NCBI RefSeq assembly: GCF_004352835.1
Contig: NZ_SJSB01000001.1
Coordinates: 372,001-436,000 of the forward strand
Direction: 5' to 3'
From: Marinomonas flavescens
GTDB taxonomy: Bacteria > Pseudomonadota > Gammaproteobacteria > Pseudomonadales > Marinomonadaceae
Length of the DNA stretch: 64,000 nucleotides
Shown here: piece after piece, positions 41,189-49,876 of the stretch
Numbering within the stretch: the first letter of the stretch is position 1
Layout of the letters: every line of letters begins with the position of its first letter
The notes under the pieces: generated by a model
The model's input: the letters and a program-made list of their open reading frames with translations, nothing else
The model's database searches: none
What the model was told of the DNA's origin: nothing
Made by a program: the position numbers and the translations under genes

Positions 41189-42046
41189 ATGAGAAAAACA
41201 TTTCGCCTTGTTATTAGTTGCCCAGACCGTACCGGTATAGTTGCCGCGGTGGCTCAATTTATTAATGATCGTAAAGGGTCTATTGCTGAGGCCAGCCATT
41301 ATACTGATTTGGAATCTAAGTGGTTCTTTATGCGTCATGACATTGACGCTGACTCTTTATCCATGGATGTCGATACTTTTCGCCAAGAGTTTGCGTCTGT
41401 CGCAGAAGAATTTGATATGCGCTGGTATGTGAAAGACAGTGAGGTTAAGCCAAAGATTATGTTGTTGGCGACTAAGGAATCACATTGTCTAAACGATATT
41501 ATGCATCGTTGGCATACGGGGGAGTTGAACTGCGATATTGTCGGTGTCATAGCGAATCATGAAGCACTTCGTTCTATGGTGGAATGGTACAATATTCCGT
41601 ATCACTGCATTACGGTACCGAAAGAGAATAAAATGCCGGCCTTTCAAGAAATTGAAGCCTGCATTGATAACGCTCAGGCTGATACGATTGTTTTGGCGCG
41701 CTATATGCAAATTTTCCCTGAATATTTGTGTGAAAAGTATCGTCATCAAGTGATTAATATACATCATAGTTTTTTGCCTTCTTTCATTGGTGCTAAGCCT
41801 TATCATCAAGCAGCGGTACGCGGTGTTAAGTTGATCGGGGCGACGTGTCACTATGTGACAGCAGATTTGGATGCAGGTCCTATTATTGAGCAGGATGTAA
41901 TTCGTGTTCGTCATAGTCACACGGCGGCAGATATGGTTCGTCTAGGCAAAGATATTGAGAAGCTTGTTTTATCCAAAGGCTTGCGTTATCACTTAGAAGA
42001 TCGAGTCTTGGTTCATGGAAACAAAACCATAGTATTCGCTGATTAG
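41189..42046 (+). CDS. purU: Formyltetrahydrofolate deformylase
   Basis: Hydrolyses 10-formyl-THF to formate and THF, supplying formate for PurT and balancing one-carbon pools. An N-terminal ACT domain (SCPDRTGIVAAVAQFI, about 8-25) is followed by the formyltransferase-like hydrolase domain. Its signature is INIHHSFLPSFIGAKPYHQA (about 190-210), with the catalytic Asp in TADLDAGPIIEQDV. It is 285 residues, typical of the family. Confidence 0.94.
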   Translation: MRKTFRLVISCPDRTGIVAAVAQFINDRKGSIAEASHYTDLESKWFFMRHDIDADSLSMDVDTFRQEFASVAEEFDMRWYVKDSEVKPKIMLLATKESHCLNDIMHRWHTGELNCDIVGVIANHEALRSMVEWYNIPYHCITVPKENKMPAFQEIEACIDNAQADTIVLARYMQIFPEYLCEKYRHQVINIHHSFLPSFIGAKPYHQAAVRGVKLIGATCHYVTADLDAGPIIEQDVIRVRHSHTAADMVRLGKDIEKLVLSKGLRYHLEDRVLVHGNKTIVFAD

Positions 42047-42080
42047 CTTACTTTGTGACGGAGCGACAGGCGTTTTATAA

Positions 42081-42107
42081 AAAGAAGGCGATAGGGCCTT
42101 CTTTTTT
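42081..42107 (+). terminator. Intrinsic terminator after purU
   Basis: Perfect nine-base stem AAAGAAGGC / GCCTTCTTT with a six-base loop, continuing into T's. Confidence 0.88.
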
Positions 42108-42294
42108 GTTTCTAAGCGCATTTTTCTAAGTGCAGTTGAGTCTATTTATTGAAAAGAAAAGCGATAAATAATTGTTTCTTGAAAAGAAAAGTAGTCAAAC
42201 GGTAGATTTTAGTATGCTCACTTCTTGTTCTATTGATTATTGGCTATAGTTAAACAGAATCATCTTAAATAGAGACGGCTCTGAGAGGAACATT

Positions 42295-42555
42295 ATGAAA
42301 CTAAAATTAACACCAACTCAAAACTTATGTGTCGGTTTTTTAGAATCAGGCTTTGAGGTTGTTCGGTTAGATGAACAATTTTATTTTGTAAAAGGTGATA
42401 AGCGTCAAAAAGTATTGCCTAAAACATTAGATGCCTTGGTGAGTCGTGGTGCTTTAAAGTACACAGAGCAGGGTGACTACCTTCTTAGTGAAGAGTTTAT
42501 GAACCATCGTAAAGAAATGCGATCGCTTGTTAAGCACCGCGTCACTCATCACTAA
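42295..42555 (+). CDS. Small hypothetical protein, possibly winged-helix
   Basis: An 86-residue soluble basic protein that I do not recognise. A ribosome site (AGAGGAAC) precedes the ATG, and it stands alone between the purU terminator and a hairpin. The order of a helix, LVSRGALKY, then a beta-like TEQGDYLLSEEF resembles winged-helix small proteins such as YjhX. The similarity is in layout only, so no function is claimed. Confidence 0.6.
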   Translation: MKLKLTPTQNLCVGFLESGFEVVRLDEQFYFVKGDKRQKVLPKTLDALVSRGALKYTEQGDYLLSEEFMNHRKEMRSLVKHRVTHH

Positions 42556-42591
42556 AGTACATTATTATAAAGTACATCGTTAAGGTTAATG

Positions 42592-42617
42592 GCCCGCAGC
42601 AAACACTTGCTGCGGGC
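42592..42617. terminator. Hairpin between convergent genes
   Basis: Perfect stem GCCCGCAGC / GCTGCGGGC with an eight-base loop. No U-tract follows on either strand, so factor-assisted termination is likelier. Confidence 0.55.
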
Positions 42618-42626
42618 TAAGTTCGT

Positions 42627-43694
42627 TTATTGGACCGAGGTAGGTGTTTGCGTAAATAAATGGCTTACAGCCTGTGCTAAACGTGGGCTTATGCGATCAC
42701 TTTTGAATAAATCCCATAATGGTTGTCTTGTCTCTGGCTGGTGGCTAAGTTCAATGGAAACATGCTTAAATGCCACGTATGCGTCGTCTCTATGTGCCAG
42801 CTTTTCCATGATGATTCTTAGCAGTTGAGGGCTCTTAGCTAGCCAATGAGGGCATTTTGCAGCAAGAGCGACAATAGGGTGAGTCTGCTCGTCTGAGCAT
42901 TCGTTTAGATTGCCTAGTATTCCAAATAATGGCAGTAACAGATTGTCATCCAATTCAGTACGGGATAAGGCTCTAATATAGCTGGCTTGCATTAAGCTAT
43001 CTTGTTCTTGAAGTAGCTTATCTATAATGGTTAAAGACAAATCAGCGGGTAATATTTCATGTTCTAAGGCGTGACAAAGAGCGCTAACAAAGGGCGTTGG
43101 TGCTTGCTTAATTGCGCGAGAAGCCAATGCTAAGTAGCGTGTGTCGTGAATTTTAACTGCTAATTCCGCAATGCCTTGTAGACCAAGTTTTTGCCATTCT
43201 TCGCCATCGATTATCTCATTTGATAAGTACTGCACAACATCCTGGAAATATTGAGATTGAGCCCCGTTCAGATTGGTCGCTAATATTGCATGGAAGCTTG
43301 CCATACGCTCTTGATCTGGCTTGTAGACATATGGGTTATCTTCGAGGGCTTCAGATAAGCCAGTGGCTTCTCCTTTATTCATAATCTTATCGACAATAGA
43401 CTTTATAAAATGATCCCGTGTTCCTAAATTTAAACAGCCGGTCTCATCGAGAGGCAGTTTAATAAACCAAATAACACCGGTATCACTGGCTTCTTTCTTG
43501 TCGGTATTTTTGTTTTTTAAAAAACAGGCCAGCCATGCGCATTGACGAAAAGGGAAAGGGTAAGCTTGTTGTTTTTTATCAAACTGAATGACTTGCTGTG
43601 GAGTGATTTTTCTAATATGCCGGCCAAGATCATAAAAGGTGGCATCACAGCCAACTAACTCAAAAAGATCACAAAGCGATTCAATGTTTTTCAT
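42627..43694 (-). CDS. DUF3549-family protein
   Basis: A 355-residue soluble protein, mostly helical, of the DUF3549 family known from gammaproteobacteria. An N-terminal conserved segment (LCDLFELVGCDATFYDLGRHIRKI) is followed by a helical repeat-like C-terminal half (about 180-350). No catalytic motif is apparent. Divergent from yqcC by 100 bases. Family recognised from memory, function unknown. Confidence 0.7.
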   Translation of the reverse strand: MKNIESLCDLFELVGCDATFYDLGRHIRKITPQQVIQFDKKQQAYPFPFRQCAWLACFLKNKNTDKKEASDTGVIWFIKLPLDETGCLNLGTRDHFIKSIVDKIMNKGEATGLSEALEDNPYVYKPDQERMASFHAILATNLNGAQSQYFQDVVQYLSNEIIDGEEWQKLGLQGIAELAVKIHDTRYLALASRAIKQAPTPFVSALCHALEHEILPADLSLTIIDKLLQEQDSLMQASYIRALSRTELDDNLLLPLFGILGNLNECSDEQTHPIVALAAKCPHWLAKSPQLLRIIMEKLAHRDDAYVAFKHVSIELSHQPETRQPLWDLFKSDRISPRLAQAVSHLFTQTPTSVQ

Positions 43695-43794
43695 GGTAAA
43701 TTACAGACTCATTTGATTAATAGCATCATAGTTAAGGTGGTGATAATGAAAGAAATATTACATCATATTACCGTTTTTTATTGGAGAAATCAGG

Positions 43795-44142
43795 TTGAAT
43801 AATGAGTTCGAAAATCATTATGTTTTAGCGGACATGTTGTTAGAGTTGGAAATTGCTTTAAGAGAATGTGGTGTTTGGGAATGCGATCAACCCAGTTTAG
43901 AGGCATTGGCAAGTGTTGAGCCATTTTGTATTGATACCATGGATTTTTCACAATGGTTAAGGTTTGTCATGATTGAGCGCTTTAAAAGTATTTTAGAGGC
44001 GGGCGCCACTCTACCAACGCGTTGTCAAATTTCCCCGATGGCGACTGAAGCCTTTAAGCTTTATTCCCACGGCCATGTATCCAAAATAGTAAAGGTGATT
44101 GATAATATTGACGATCATTTGAATCGACAAAATCAGGACTAA
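43795..44142 (+). CDS. yqcC: YqcC family protein (DUF446)
   Basis: A 115-residue soluble helical protein. The segment PFCIDTMDFSQWLRFVMIERF (about 41-61) matches the conserved PFCMDTMEPLEWLQWVLIPR of E. coli YqcC. In other bacteria the gene neighbours truC. Here it is coupled to DUF1853. The start is TTG at 43795, after GGAG at 43782-43785; no ATG lies in frame before residue 14. Confidence 0.85.
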   Translation: MNNEFENHYVLADMLLELEIALRECGVWECDQPSLEALASVEPFCIDTMDFSQWLRFVMIERFKSILEAGATLPTRCQISPMATEAFKLYSHGHVSKIVKVIDNIDDHLNRQNQD

Positions 44143-44987
44143 TGAGTATGAACTCTCCTTATATAAATGATCTTTTATGGCTTATGGAAGGTCACTTTAT
44201 TGAGAGTGATATTGACCTTTCCTTATACTGGAAAGAGGGATGGGAAGAAGATTTTCAGATTCTTTCGACTGCTCCAGAGTCTCTAGAGCAGGTTGTTCGC
44301 TCCTGTAAGTCACATTTTCTAGGGTGCTATTTTGAAGTGTTATTTTCGTTTGCGATTCGGCATTTTTCTACCTTAACCGTACTTCTTGAACATGTACAAA
44401 TTTCAGAGCAAGGAAAAACGCTAGGTGAAGTTGATATGCTGGTGGAAACCCCAGAAGGGGAGCTGCTGCAATTTGAAATAGCCATTAAATTTTATTTGGA
44501 GCGGCCAGACCTTTACCCTGATCATTGGATTGGGCCTAATAAAAACGACAGTTTGAGGCAAAAAGTATCTCGCGCTAGGAGTCATCAATTAACAATTTTT
44601 GATACTGATTGTGCCAAAACGCAGTGTCAAAATGTTATAAAAGACCGTCCGATAAAAACCTGCTTGTTAATTTATGGGCGATTGTACTTGTCTTTAAATA
44701 ATAGTAGCAATGTAGCTGAGCGGATTGAAAATACACAGTTTGGAGGATGGGTTTATGCCTCCAAAGCGGAGAAATTATTTTCTGATTTTCCTTGTGTTAT
44801 GCTAGCAGAAAAGCCACATTGGTTGTCATTACAAAACTTTACTCGTTCTTGCTCGCTATCTACGACAGAATGGATTGAAAACTTAAAAATTGACTCTCGG
44901 CCAAAATATTTATGTTTGTGGCAAAAATCTAAAGGTGCCCCATCGAAACCTGCATATAGTATCTTTGTTGTGCCTGATGCTTGGTGA
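44142..44987 (+). CDS. DUF1853-family protein, nuclease-like
   Basis: A 281-residue soluble protein of the DUF1853 family. Residues around 97-120 (LGEVDMLVE, then LLQFEIAIKFYL) have the D-x(n)-E-x(3)-K spacing of PD-(D/E)XK nuclease folds. This is an observation of pattern, and catalysis is not shown. The ATG shares one base with the yqcC stop, so the two are coupled. Confidence 0.75.
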   Translation: MSMNSPYINDLLWLMEGHFIESDIDLSLYWKEGWEEDFQILSTAPESLEQVVRSCKSHFLGCYFEVLFSFAIRHFSTLTVLLEHVQISEQGKTLGEVDMLVETPEGELLQFEIAIKFYLERPDLYPDHWIGPNKNDSLRQKVSRARSHQLTIFDTDCAKTQCQNVIKDRPIKTCLLIYGRLYLSLNNSSNVAERIENTQFGGWVYASKAEKLFSDFPCVMLAEKPHWLSLQNFTRSCSLSTTEWIENLKIDSRPKYLCLWQKSKGAPSKPAYSIFVVPDAW

Positions 44988-45048
44988 TGAGCAGTTTGTA
45001 CCGGATTTAAAATACGCCTTCCACTGTATGAAGTAGAATGAAAATCGA

Positions 45049-47064
45049 ATGACAATATGTCCTAACTTGTTAAGCCGTAAAGTTAGTAATCCTTCTTGGG
45101 TTATTGATATTAAGCACGCAAATATTTCTTGGTGTAACCAAGATGCGAAGTGGCTATTCAGCCGATTTTTTGGCATCGATGACCTTTCATTGCTTAAAGT
45201 GGATGAAAAACTTTTACTTCGTCTTCAGCAGTTTTCACAACATCAATCTATTGGCGCAACACTCAATTTTAGTTGGTCTCATTCAACCACAGCGAAAGAT
45301 TACTGTGAATGTATTGGTACATTGATTTCTCTAGGCGGTGATCGCAAAGGTGTTTCAGTCAAGGCGAAAATACGAGAGCCGAGCCAAGTGACTGTTAATA
45401 AATCTTTGGATCTAGCTTGGTCTTCTTTTGAAACAATTAAGCGCTTTAAAACATTACCAATGGCTATTTTTGATGGTCAGGGTTGTCGCGTTGAAGTAAA
45501 TGAAAGTTTTAAGAAAATATTTGGTGAAGTGGAAAAAATAGAAGACCTTTTTGTTGTCTCTAGTGCCGTGCATAGCATTATGGCGTCTTTATCCGAGCAG
45601 GAATTATTAACCCAAGAAATACGCTTATCTACGTTAAGTGGAATACGCTGGTACCAAATAGAACTGTGTTATCAAATATCGAGCGATAGGGTTTTTCTTT
45701 TGACTCATGATGTTCAAGAGAAAAGAGACCATGATGTCGCGCTCTATCGACTAAATAATTATGATTCTCTAACGAATTTGCCTAATCGAAATTTGCTCTA
45801 TAGTCAGTTAGAAGGCGCTTTAGTGAATGCTCGTAAAAGAAATTTAAAATTCGGTGTTTTATATTTCGATTTAGACTGTTTTAAAGTGGTGAATGATACA
45901 TTTAGTCATAGAGTTGGTGATGAATTGATCCAGCAAGTGGCTGAAAGAATTAAAAGCATAATACCTCAACGAGCGTGTTTATACCGTTTAGGAGGAGATG
46001 AGTTTGTTATTGTTCAAGAGCATGCTGAAATAGATGACTTAATTTCGATTGCTGACATGATAATGAAAAACTCAATTAAGCCTTATCCAGTTTCTCAGAT
46101 GGAAATGATGATTACGGCCAGTATGGGCATAGCCAGCTATCCAGAACATGGTGAGGATATTGATCATCTACTAAAAAATGCGGATGCTGCTATGTATCGG
46201 GCAAAATCCATTGGTCATAACTCTTATTCTATTTATGAGAGTGATATGAACGATAATATTCGAGCGCATTTAACCTTGGGAGGAGGGCTTCGTAAGGCAA
46301 TAGAAGAAGAGCAATTTGAGCTTTTTTACCAACCTAAGATACGTTTGTCAGATGAAGTAACGGTTGGTGCTGAAGCATTGATTCGTTGGATGCATCCTGA
46401 ATTAGGCATGATTAGCCCAGATAAATTTATCCCTTTAGCAGAAGAGAGTGGCTTGATTCTTCCATTGGGAGAATGGGTTCTTCGTCGTGCTTGTCTTCAG
46501 TTAAAAGAATGGCGAGAGCAAGGTTTTCCTCCTATTAGCTTGTCTGTTAACTTATCTGGTCGACAGTTTATGCAATCTGATCTTGTGGAAATGGTAGGCC
46601 AAATTCTAGAAGAAACAGGTGTAGATCCAAAATATTTAGAACTAGAATTAACAGAAAGTATGCTGATGGCGGATGCACAGCAAACGATTGAGAAACTTCA
46701 TGCTTTTCGAAAACTGGGCCTGACGTTGTCAATTGATGATTTTGGAACAGGTTATTCTTCACTAGCATACTTGAAAAAATTCCCTATACAGACGTTAAAA
46801 ATAGACCGTTCTTTCGTCAATGATTTGGGGGTAAACAGTGACGATAACGCCATTGTTAAAGCCACTATCGCAATGGCAAATAGCTTAAATTTAAAGGTTA
46901 TTGCGGAAGGGGTAGAAAATCGAGCGCAAATTGATGTGCTTAATGGATACAAGTGTGAAGAGGTGCAAGGCTATCTTTTTGCCCGGCCGATGAGTAATAG
47001 CGACTTTTCCTCTTATATGAATATTAATGTTATGGGGCAAGCATCAATGCTGGCTGTTCATTAA
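45049..47064 (+). CDS. GGDEF/EAL hybrid cyclic-di-GMP protein with PAS-like sensor
   Basis: A 671-residue regulator of c-di-GMP. The N-terminal part (about 1-230) has no membrane helix and holds two PAS-like regions (around 15-60 and 130-165). The GGDEF domain keeps YRLGGDEFVIV (about 312-322), with no RxxD inhibitory site in the usual place. The EAL domain keeps AEALIRWMHPE (about 441), LELTESMLM, DDFGTGYSSLAYLKKF and KIDRSF, so both active sites look competent. The output direction cannot be told from sequence. Confidence 0.9.
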   Translation: MTICPNLLSRKVSNPSWVIDIKHANISWCNQDAKWLFSRFFGIDDLSLLKVDEKLLLRLQQFSQHQSIGATLNFSWSHSTTAKDYCECIGTLISLGGDRKGVSVKAKIREPSQVTVNKSLDLAWSSFETIKRFKTLPMAIFDGQGCRVEVNESFKKIFGEVEKIEDLFVVSSAVHSIMASLSEQELLTQEIRLSTLSGIRWYQIELCYQISSDRVFLLTHDVQEKRDHDVALYRLNNYDSLTNLPNRNLLYSQLEGALVNARKRNLKFGVLYFDLDCFKVVNDTFSHRVGDELIQQVAERIKSIIPQRACLYRLGGDEFVIVQEHAEIDDLISIADMIMKNSIKPYPVSQMEMMITASMGIASYPEHGEDIDHLLKNADAAMYRAKSIGHNSYSIYESDMNDNIRAHLTLGGGLRKAIEEEQFELFYQPKIRLSDEVTVGAEALIRWMHPELGMISPDKFIPLAEESGLILPLGEWVLRRACLQLKEWREQGFPPISLSVNLSGRQFMQSDLVEMVGQILEETGVDPKYLELELTESMLMADAQQTIEKLHAFRKLGLTLSIDDFGTGYSSLAYLKKFPIQTLKIDRSFVNDLGVNSDDNAIVKATIAMANSLNLKVIAEGVENRAQIDVLNGYKCEEVQGYLFARPMSNSDFSSYMNINVMGQASMLAVH

Positions 47065-47197
47065 GCGCTAATATTATGTAGGCAATATGTAAAATACCGT
47101 CCTATATAGACGCTTTTGTTTTTCTAAGTGTTAGTTGACTTGTTAATAAAGCGATATCCCCATAAAATAATGCAAAATTATATTCATCGGAAATATT

Positions 47198-48061
47198 TTG
47201 CCAACGTTTGAACATCTCTCCTGCCCAATTGACAGATTACCGCTGAGCCTTCAAGAGCGAAGTTTGGTCTGTGCTCACGGACACTCCTTTGATATAGCCA
47301 AATCGGGTTATATCAATCTATTACCAGTCCAAAATAAGCGTTCCAAAGACCCTGGCGACAGTAAGGACATGGTTTCTTACCGACAGTTCTTTTTAAACCT
47401 TGGTCATTACTTTCCTGTAGTCAAAAACATTATTGATCAGTGGCCTGATGATTTTACTGGAAGCGCCGCTTGTCGTATTTTAGATGCCGGATGTGGCGAA
47501 GGATATTATCTTCACCATTTAGCTGACGAGTTTAAAAAGCAGGAGTTAAAGACACATCGTTTAGGTTTAGATATTTCAAAATGGGCAGTCGCCGCGGCCA
47601 GTAAGCGAGACAAAGAGACCACTTGGATAGTGGGCAGTAACGCAAGCTTGCCCATGCCAGATGCTTGCTTGGATGTGGTGCTATGCTTGTTTGGTTTTCC
47701 GGTGTTTAGTGAATTTCATCGAACGCTTTCTGAGCGAGGCTATCTATTGCTGGTTGAGTCCGGTGAAGATCATCTAATCGAGTTGCGTCAAATCCTTTAT
47801 CCAAGCATACACCCCTTTAAAGAAACGCACAGTAGCGGTGTTGACGGTTTTAAACTGGTTAAAGAAAGCTCGCTTCATTATCCGTTTACTTTGAATTCGC
47901 AAGATGAAATACAACACCTCTTATGTATGACACCGCATATACACAAAGCCTCTTATGAGGGGAAGGAAGCGGTGAAAAAATTAAGCACACTAAATTTAAC
48001 TGCAAACATTAATTTTCGTTGGTATCAAAAAACGATAGTGGGAGATCATAATGCCGAATAG
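47198..48061 (+). CDS. rlmA: 23S rRNA (guanine-745-N1) methyltransferase RlmA
   Basis: Methylates G745 in 23S rRNA helix 35. A zinc-binding N-terminus is followed by GYINLLPVQNKRSKDPGDSKDMV (about 37-59, family signature) and the SAM motif LDAGCGEGYYLHHL. The start is TTG at 47198, after GGAAATA. It has 287 residues. The second zinc ligand, Cys in E. coli (CPLC), is Asp here (CPID, C9 and D12, then C25 and H29). It overlaps the carbonic anhydrase gene by 11 bases. Confidence 0.9.
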   Translation: MPTFEHLSCPIDRLPLSLQERSLVCAHGHSFDIAKSGYINLLPVQNKRSKDPGDSKDMVSYRQFFLNLGHYFPVVKNIIDQWPDDFTGSAACRILDAGCGEGYYLHHLADEFKKQELKTHRLGLDISKWAVAAASKRDKETTWIVGSNASLPMPDACLDVVLCLFGFPVFSEFHRTLSERGYLLLVESGEDHLIELRQILYPSIHPFKETHSSGVDGFKLVKESSLHYPFTLNSQDEIQHLLCMTPHIHKASYEGKEAVKKLSTLNLTANINFRWYQKTIVGDHNAE

Positions 48062-48683
48062 TTTGAATCATCTTTTTCAGAAAAATAGAGAATGGGCTGA
48101 AAAAGTTAACAAAGATGACCCTACTTTTTTTGAGACGTTGTCTCAGCAACAAAAGCCAGAATATTTGTGGATTGGCTGTGCAGACAGCCGTGTGCCCGCC
48201 AACCAAATTGTTGATTTACTTCCGGGTGAAGTTTTTGTACATCGAAACATAGCCAATGTCGTTGTTCATACTGATCTTAACTGCTTATCTGTTATTCAAT
48301 TCGCCGTTGATGTACTGAAAGTTAAACACATCATGGTTGTTGGTCATTACGGTTGTGGTGGCATTCAGGCTGCGATGGACGCCGATGAGCTTGGTTTGGT
48401 TGATAATTGGTTGCGCCATATTAAAGATGTGTATCGTCTTCATAAGCAAGAAGTAGACAGTATTGAAGATAATCATCAGCGTTATGATCGGATGTGCGAA
48501 TTGAATGTAATGGAGCAAGTCTCTCATGTTGCACAAAGTAGTATCGTTCAAAATGCTTGGAAGAGTGGGCAAGAGCTACATGTACATGGTTGGTGTTACA
48601 GCATTAAAAATGGTTTTGTGACGGACCTTGAAACAACGCTTTCAAATGTAGAAGCGGCTAAAAATAAGCTTAATGAGTTATAG
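48051..48683 (+). CDS. can: Beta-class carbonic anhydrase
   Basis: Interconverts CO2 and bicarbonate. All zinc ligands and the Asp-Arg dyad are present: C43-A-D45-S-R47, H99-Y-G-C102. The length of 210 residues and the N-terminus LNHLFQKNREWAEKV follow the Can (YadF) type. It is coupled to rlmA. Confidence 0.95.
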   Translation: MPNSLNHLFQKNREWAEKVNKDDPTFFETLSQQQKPEYLWIGCADSRVPANQIVDLLPGEVFVHRNIANVVVHTDLNCLSVIQFAVDVLKVKHIMVVGHYGCGGIQAAMDADELGLVDNWLRHIKDVYRLHKQEVDSIEDNHQRYDRMCELNVMEQVSHVAQSSIVQNAWKSGQELHVHGWCYSIKNGFVTDLETTLSNVEAAKNKLNEL

Positions 48684-48715
48684 ATAGTACTTACTAATAC
48701 ATAATATTTAGATAT

Positions 48716-48750
48716 AAAAAAACGAGTATTCATCATGCTCGTTTTTTTTA
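48716..48750. terminator. Bidirectional terminator, can / lysR
   Basis: Stem AAAAACGAG / CTCGTTTTT around an 11-base loop, with T8 on the plus strand and A-run on the other. Confidence 0.85.
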
Positions 48751-48841
48751 TATTAATACTTACAGATTAATCACTTACAGATTAAGTACCTACAGACTAA
48801 TTGCCAACACTTCTTCTTTTAAAGAAGAAAGCCAATGTATT

Positions 48842-49795
48842 CTATAGGCTATGATTTTCTGCAATGGCTCTCGCACAACCAGCAATGGTGGATCTTATCC
48901 AAATATGGCCGGGATCATGTTGTAATAAAGGGCTCCAAAGCATCTTTAGTTCCACCGGTGGAATATCAAAAGGCGGTGGTAGCACAATCACGTTTTTATT
49001 ACCTTCCATTAGTTTGGTTGCTAACGATGGTAGTGTTGCAATAAGGCCGAGTTGCTCAGTTGCCCTCATTGCGACATTGTAGTTTCGAGTAAATAATCGG
49101 ATGTTGCGTTTATAGCCTAAATCCGCGAGTGAACTGTCTACCCAACCCAGTTTTTGAACTTCTTCAGGTTGAATGCCAACACCAACACCAAAGCCGGTCT
49201 TACTCACCCACACATGGGGAGACGCAAGATAGGTTTCTAAGGTGAAGTTTTTCGCAATGTCTGAATTGGCAGGCACTAAGCAAGAGAAGCGGTCTACCCA
49301 GACAGATTTCTGATGAAACGACTGTGGCAGCGTTTCAAAGCGGTTGATCACCAAGTCGACTTTGCCTTTTTCTACATCGTGAAAACTCACGTCGCTTGGG
49401 TTCATGACGTCAAGAATGACGTTTGGTGCTTCGCTTTGTAGTTTCTTCATTAAAGGCGGAATCAGTGTTGCTTCAGCGTAATCGCTGGCCATGATTCGAA
49501 ACACGCGAGAGCTGGATTCTGCCTCAAAGCTTTGACCCAGATGAAGTACTTCATCGACAGATTGTAGAATGCGCTGTACGCGAGGCTGTAATTGTATAGA
49601 CAGAGCAGTAGGCATCATGCCATCGCTAGTACGAACCAATAAAGGGTCGTGAAACAGATCTCTTAATCGTCGTAGACCATTGCTCATAGCTGGTTGGGTA
49701 ATACCAAGCTGATTAGCCGCGTGAGTGACATTTTGCTCTCGTAAAAGAGAGTCTAAATAACGAAGTAAGTTAAGATCTATTTTATCTAACTGCAT
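48842..49795 (-). CDS. LysR-family transcriptional regulator
   Basis: Helix-turn-helix at the N-terminus (NVTHAANQLGITQPAMSNGLRRLR, about 22-45) followed by a substrate-binding domain. It resembles the NodD/LinR branch. I start it at ATG 49795 (MQLDKIDLNLLRYLDSLL), the usual opening, giving 317 residues. In-frame ATGs at 49831 and 49828 are alternatives. It lies 81 bases downstream of the mannose isomerase gene, on the same strand. Confidence 0.88.
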   Translation of the reverse strand: MQLDKIDLNLLRYLDSLLREQNVTHAANQLGITQPAMSNGLRRLRDLFHDPLLVRTSDGMMPTALSIQLQPRVQRILQSVDEVLHLGQSFEAESSSRVFRIMASDYAEATLIPPLMKKLQSEAPNVILDVMNPSDVSFHDVEKGKVDLVINRFETLPQSFHQKSVWVDRFSCLVPANSDIAKNFTLETYLASPHVWVSKTGFGVGVGIQPEEVQKLGWVDSSLADLGYKRNIRLFTRNYNVAMRATEQLGLIATLPSLATKLMEGNKNVIVLPPPFDIPPVELKMLWSPLLQHDPGHIWIRSTIAGCARAIAENHSL

Positions 49796-49876
49796 AAGGG
49801 GCTCATGTCGATTAGCATTGGGCTGCATCATACTGCATTTTATCAATGAATAGAACGATGAGCCTCAATATTGCCG

